Of a stretch of DNA of 64,000 bases, positions 58,111-64,000 are shown one piece after another. Position numbers and translations under genes: made by a program. The notes below the pieces were generated by a model. The model saw only the letters and a list, made by a program, of their open reading frames with translations, was not told where the DNA came from and searched no databases. Numbering within the stretch: position 1 is the stretch's first letter; each line of letters starts with the position of its first letter. Source of the stretch: Sthenelais limicola (taxonomy: Eukaryota; Annelida; Polychaeta; Phyllodocida; Sigalionidae); contig OW804096.1 in assembly GCA_942159475.1 (NCBI GenBank), forward strand, positions 142,407,951 to 142,471,950, written 5' to 3'.

Positions 58111-59832
58111 ATAATAATAATAATGTTATATATAATAATTATACATTATCTACTACTCACAATAGGTGTACTCTTTTTGGTTTATGTTTTACAAATGTGT
58201 AAGACAAATTAATTTCAAAAGAAAATATGATGAAAACTTTGCGTCTGGGATGTTAAGAGTATACTTATAATGAATGTTGACTGTAGATGCATTAGAGTGT
58301 AGATTGTTTAATAGAATTAAAACCAAAAGGTCATTTATCTTGAAACATGATCATTTACGGATGAAGATGTTTGGATGGATAGTAGCAGTCATGTTAGAAA
58401 GGCGAAGTAAACTAATTCTTGTTTATCAGCCACATATCATTGTTCTTGTTAGGGCACAAATTATATCTGTATAAATAAATATGGATATATACGTATTGCA
58501 AGTTTGTGGTAGCTGAAATAATAATAATGAAACCAATAATAATTATCTCAAATAATCGCGAGAGGAACCCGAGAGAGTAGTGTGATAGAGCTTGCACTTA
58601 GAAATATATATTATATATATTTATTCACATGAAAATAACATGTAAAGGATGACATACACAACATAGTCATGTCTTTTGAATATTTTCTTTTATCTTGTTT
58701 TTCAGGTCTTAACATTTCCATTGTTCCAAAGTGTCATGGTTGATGTTATGTATATTTTGAAACTTGTTTCATGAATATGAATGTCCCTACTATTGGAAGA
58801 TGTCAATATATATATCAATACATAGGGATATATGTATATTATATAGATATGTCATATAATATATGTATAAGTATATACATACCCCAATTCCTATTGTGAC
58901 AATGAATGGACCAAAAAATATATTTCTCTCTTCAGGTATGGCCAACTATCCCCCCAGTAAAAACTAATCATAAACCTGAATGTTCATCAATTTTAAACCA
59001 ACTGCTACTGATTGTCTTAAAAGACAAAGAACTATTGTATCTCCTTTATTTTATTAATCTGGATTGAGAAACTATATGTACTGGCCCTAATTAACTTTTT
59101 ATATTAGGCCTATTTTAAAAAAACTTTTTATATTAGGCCTAAATTTGATCAATTGAACACAAATCTTGTTTTTTAAGGTTTCCCATGGGCGAAGGCGGTA
59201 CGAGCGCCGAAACCTTATATAGGTTCCACTTTTGCCTGCTTTATTTGTTATGTCTTGCTACATATAAATCTGTTCTTATGTTTTGTCCATTGATGCTACC
59301 ACCAGAAAGTAGTTTGGTGCTCATTTGACCATTCCTTATGTTCCATAATATTGAGACGGTACGACAAAGGTTAATTTTATCCTTTACAGACCATCTAACT
59401 CATTCACGGTGATTAGGAAAGAGTTTTATTTGTTTGAAGGTACAGCATAACACATATGTGTTCTCATGAGTTTTATTTCATGACTTTGATTGCTATGATT
59501 CCGTTTGACATACTAAGAATACTGGGATGGGGTATAATAAATCCTAAAAACAAAATAAAGAGTAAACATTCTTCAGTTAAATATTTTTCTAAAATATTTT
59601 AACCTGGGCTGACTTTAAGTTTAAGATTTATTATCCCTCACTCACATGCACGTATAAACACTCAAACACATTCCTCCCTTTGAATTTATTTGTATTAGAT
59701 GAATATATAACCAATATAATCATGTACCATTATATATATTCAGTCCCATTTTCCACAGATATATTCTTTCTATTATCAATTTATTTCTGAGATAAACTCA
59801 GTAATTGACTGAATGAAGAAAGTTCTATATAT
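58111..59832 (+). other. 3' flank: AT-rich, simple repeats
   Basis: (AAT)n at about 58108-58130 and TA-rich sequence at 58795-58880. No gene recognised. Confidence 0.6.
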
Positions 59833-60073
59833 GGGTCAAATTTTCAGAAAATGTACAATTCTCCTTCACTAATCCTCTCTCAATGAACCCACATTTAAGA
59901 CAGAAATGAGCTTCAAAATGCAGTTTAACATAACAGAACTGATGCATTAAATCAATGCGATACCAAATGTAATCAGAAATACCCGGTATTCTTCATTTTT
60001 CAGTTATAGAATTTAGGAGTATTTTCCTAAATGTGTAGAGCTGCCAATTGTACATCTTCTGAAAATCTGACGC
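59833..60073 (-). mobile_element. M1 MITE, full copy in the 3' flank
   Basis: From GGGTCAAATTTTCAGAAAAT to TCTTCTGAAAATCTGACGC; interior diverged. Confidence 0.88.
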
Positions 60074-63000
60074 CTATACAGAGTGAACAAAGGCTGAACC
60101 AGTGCTGATTGTCCTTCAGAATGGCCTGCACCTGCTTCTGCTCATTTTATTTATTTACAGCAGGGTTCCCACATGTTCTCATAAATCCATTTAAATTAAC
60201 CTTTATATATATTAAATACGTTTGAATTAACGTTTAAGGAACCCACTGGAAGACTTGGACTCTAGGTTTCAAAAGTGGGCCTTTTTTGTACTTTTTGTGC
60301 AAATAAAGAATGTTTTGAATTGAACTGCATTGAAGTTTGACAAATTTAATGCAATTCAAGGCCTAACTATTGTGCATGTATATGTACATGCACTCTCATT
60401 TTTAACATTGGTAAAAAACTAAAGATTTTTTACTTTTTGTGCTATTAATTCTTTTCCAACTCATCTAAAATTCATTTGACTAACATTTTGGAGAATGTCT
60501 AGGAGAAATAAACCTAAATGAATAAATCTGAATAAGCCCTTAAAATCTGGTAAAGGGTCCTGACAGAAAGGTCCAGAACATTGTGGGGACGCTGCCCTAT
60601 TAGTTATGACGTATATATTACGTATATATGACGTACCCTTAAGAATAGTTGGTGACGAGTAGTATTTAGTCATAGTTTGTCAACGCAATACTATAGCTAT
60701 TAACCAATTAACAAGCCAGTATACCTCATGAAAAGATTTTTATTTTGAGGAATAAGTGCTTTTGAATGAAGACAATTAAAGATATGTTGGGAATTTTTTG
60801 TCTTTAATCAAGTTTGTGATATATTGTTTTGCAATATTAAATCATGTGTGTGTTACAGGCTCGGACAAGAAAAATAGATGTATATTTTACATATCTTTCA
60901 GGTGCTTTGCTCAAAAACAAGTTGATGTTAAATTTACAAGGTTAAATAATATGATGTGAAAGTGTATCCCTTTGCAAGGAAAAGTTTCATTAAAATTTGT
61001 TTTGTTGTGGGTGCCTAAGATTAATTTACACCTTGGAATCTCTGAAAACAATCTAGTCATTTTGTTTTTGATTGTGATGGAAAATTTAAGAAATTATTAA
61101 ATTTTCTTGGGATCATTCTCATCAAGGTTACGTGATAGGTTATCATTGGCTTAGATAAAAAAGGTCTTAGCAAAAGACATTTATATTTTTTTCTTTGGAA
61201 AGTAGCTTTCCCAAGCTGTAAATTTGATTTACTTACTTCAAACAAGCAATGTGTGTAAAAATCTAGCAAGATGTAGATATATTATAGTGCAAGTCTTGAG
61301 GACACGTAAATGGTTAAAAATAAATATATATATATATATTCTGTGAATAGTGTATGAATATGTACAGTTTTTAGCTTATTTATCATTAATAAATAATCAG
61401 AAAAAAATGATATTCTTTAGTTTATTCCAAGGATTATTGGAATTACATAGATTACACAATGGAGAAATCAAACTGGTCATGCCTGTACTGAAGTATACGG
61501 TAATCATTGCGAAGATGGCAGATGTTTAAGTATAGAAACCGCTTCAGTGATGATGAAAACTGGTATAAAAAAGGAGAAAATCTATGTTGGTATTTATTCC
61601 AAGAATGAAAGGTCCCCACTTATCTTGCTTGCTCCCTGGATGTTGCCCTTTATATAAGTTGACAAAAATTGTTCCCAGGTATGTTTCGCTAAAACCTTTA
61701 TCTTTCTTTGAAAATGTCAGTAGGGGGTTTTGCATGCATTCTCTCTCTACACCACTGCTCATGTCAGTTGCAGGGCATTATGGGATTGATTCAGGTCACG
61801 TGTGACTTCACGTGTGACTTGTGAAGTATTTGGTGGATTTTTTTTTTTTTTTTTTTTTTTTTTGGTTGAATTAGTTCCGAATTAAGGCATTTTTCCCATG
61901 TCCACTAAATACATGATTGCCTATTTATTAATTGGATTTTGGTTGGAGGTTGGGATTAAAGATAGATATTGATGCAAAAACATATTTAAAAGAAATTTGG
62001 GTTGGAAACTAACCATATTAAAATCTATAATCCTCCACTTCAGACATGTGCAGTGGCTTATACCTAACCAACCCCTATTGTTACAAATCTGGCATTGGCA
62101 GAATTATCTGAGCAAAGTGATTATTGTTGTATAGAGGATTTTGTGTGATATATTTAGCAGTGAGAGTAAAGTATCATCAAAGTAAAAAGATATTATCATG
62201 ATGTAATGATATTAGTGTAATCATCACACCGATAACAAATCGGTTATCAATGTGCAGCTAACATTGAATTTCACCTGAATAAATAATAATAATAATGAAT
62301 AATAATAAAGGTATTTAGAGGTTTGTCTTAATTAATGTAGTATCTATATTGCCTTGCCATTAAAAAAAGAAAAAGAGGGGTAAAATACCAAGGTGCAGTA
62401 AGGTTAATTTATTAAAGACGGGAAGATTAAGAGACCCACATTATGTCTTGATAATTGATTATGCAAAGATTACTGGTAGTTGCAAAAGATAGCTTGTATT
62501 ATCTCTATTTCAAGACTGAAAAAGAACCAGCTAGGTCTTTTCCTAGGCCAGATTCCACAAGAATGTTTCTTTGAAATGAACCAAAGAATAATTCCTTTGG
62601 ACTATGAATCTATGAATTCCAGAATGTATAATGTGACCCTCGACTCTGTGAATGATAACACAGATGGAACAAAAATTATTTGCTTAAGGAGAAGAAGAAG
62701 ACCAATTGAGAAGAAGAAATCTTTGGATTTGATATCCATATAATCTTATGAAGATGTATGTTTCTACTACAAAACGTTCTTCTTAGACAAAGTTTTATGC
62801 CTTATATTTCAGTGTCTACATCATGGTTTTGATTATTACTTGATTTGAAATTGAATCAGTCGTAAACGAATGTATAAGTCAAAGGGGATTTATTATGACT
62901 TTCTGTATTCTGTTCACCGTAGATGGAGTATGGATCAAGATCCCCTGTAGAGAGTGTTAACTTGTCTCCTAAAAGCAGAATAGATTATAGCAATAAGCAT

Positions 63001-64000
63001 TATACCATTCTGGGTCTTTTATTTAGCATCCATTTGACTGTGGAAGAGCAGTTTGCTTTGATAACTCAGTACACTCTGTTTGAGACCTACTTAGAGTAAA
63101 CACCAAAGCGACCCGATGGTAACCCTACGGCGAGCTGCTCCAAGTAGATCTCAAATAGAGTGTACATAAGTGTTGTTGCCAAGTGATTATATATTTCACC
63201 CAGTATATATGAATGATGGTAATAATTATACTAATAACGATAATTAGAAAAAAGATGAATGTCAACCAGCCCTGATAGTCCTATTGCTAATAAGAATAAT
63301 AAATAATATCCAAATGTTGGTGTACGGGTAAGTATATCTTTTAGGTGTGCAGACAAAACTATGTGTAACTTATAGTACCTTATACATACTGGTAACAATG
63401 GAAGACAATGACAGTGAGTTGGAGCGATCCAATTGTGGAAGCAATATTGGCAATGATATGGACAATTAATAATGGAATTGAATTGAATCGTTTGATGAAG
63501 AAGGGAAAAAAATCGATTTGGGAGCAAACTACCGCTGATTTTTTGTTTACAATATTGTACCCACAAAAACGGCAAAAGCAAAAGGTTTTTATGATCTAAA
63601 ACACCAGGTTTTTGTTTGTGAATATTACAACAAACTGCTTTTTGCTTAATATTTGAGATGATTAATGCTTAATAAAATGTAAATGAGGTAATTAATGAAT
63701 ACTTATTCAAGTTGAAAAATCGAATAAAGAAAATTTGGTTAAATTGCCACTACGTCTAATGACTTGCCATTGAAATTTTCCCAAAACAACGCTTCTCAGG
63801 TCTGTCTAGGAATAATAATACAAGAAATGTGCTAGTCTGTGTTAGGGTGTCATTCATGGTGATTTCTGACGTCATCAGCAGCGTCTACAACTACATATGA
63901 GCGTCTTACGTCACAGGTTTTGATGTCATTCCAGTGTGTGTTAAGCTTCTCACCTATCTGAATATAACAATAAAACTGTGACATTTTGCAGGGAGTCTGA
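60074..64000 (+). other. 3' flank: no gene recognised
   Basis: Contains a retroposon-like tail at about 60240-60345 (TGTGCAAATAAAGAATGTTT), the 60391-60490 repeat, a T run at 61838-61863, and a strong 97-nt hairpin at 63069-63165 (GTACACTCTGTTTGAGA / TCTCAAATAGAGTGTAC). Small open frames show no family signature. Confidence 0.6.

Noticed and set aside
61722..62080. Possible M2 fragments (GGGGTTTTGCATGCAT at 61723, CAGACATGTGCAGTGG at 62041)
   Set aside because: Too short and too diverged to call without an alignment against a consensus.
62480..62743. 87-codon + strand frame in the 3' flank
   Set aside because: AT-rich, no domain, no splice or promoter evidence.

Overview
The window is eukaryotic, AT-rich and mostly non-coding. 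It carries one recognisable gene, a classical dynamin (DNM1/2/3-type large GTPase), on the + strand. Eighteen exons from 10043 to 57008 join in a single uninterrupted frame and encode 799 residues plus a stop. They run from just after the P-loop exon to the C-terminus of the proline-rich domain. Up to the G5 motif the numbering matches human dynamin-1 with a constant offset of 54, so only exon 1 (about 54 codons, including the P-loop) is missing; it was not found and probably lies upstream of the window. GT/AG introns of 365 bp to 9.3 kb, conserved dynamin exon sizes (74, 150, 204 and 99 bp) and one dynamin gene with a PH domain, GED and PRD point to an invertebrate animal. The large, MITE-rich, satellite-rich introns suit a mollusc or another marine invertebrate, but the sequence does not settle the species.

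Layout. 1-10042 is non-coding (presumably intron 1 or 5' flank). It holds a 61-bp satellite (1-1500), a homopurine GA tract (1600-2283), an AT-rich minisatellite (about 4351-4630), a 69-bp satellite (6581-7404) and several MITEs. 10043-14411 holds exons 2-6. Intron 6 (14412-22208) is almost entirely a 51-bp satellite of roughly 100 units in four arrays. The arrays are separated by three bodies with hairpin-forming ends, and the first unit starts at the exon 6 splice donor. 22209-25250 holds exons 7-11, including a decayed copy of the end of exon 7 in intron 7. Intron 11 (7.2 kb) is mostly unique sequence. 32465-36517 holds exons 12-16. Intron 16 carries a complete, apparently very young LTR retrotransposon (37501-42958) with two 512-bp LTRs that read identical and no recognisable pol. 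Exon 17, exon 18 (with a NAGNAG acceptor) and exon 19 finish the gene. 57009-64000 is 3' UTR and 3' flank with no other gene recognised.

Dispersed repeats. Three terminal-inverted-repeat families recur throughout: M1 (about 235 bp, ends GGGTCAG...CTGACCC, about 14 copies or fragments), M2 (about 345 bp, ends AATAGGGG...CCCCTATT, four full copies) and M3 (about 400 bp, ends GTGATGTGTTTCAGG..., six copies). For M2 and M3 the window itself contains a paralogous copy of the flanking sequence that lacks the insert, so element boundaries can be read directly. A fourth small inverted-repeat element (M4), retroposon 3' tails and several older repeats are also present.

No rRNA, tRNA, CRISPR array or bacterial-type feature was recognised. 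The long repetitive open frames in the satellites are by-products of repeat periods divisible by three.
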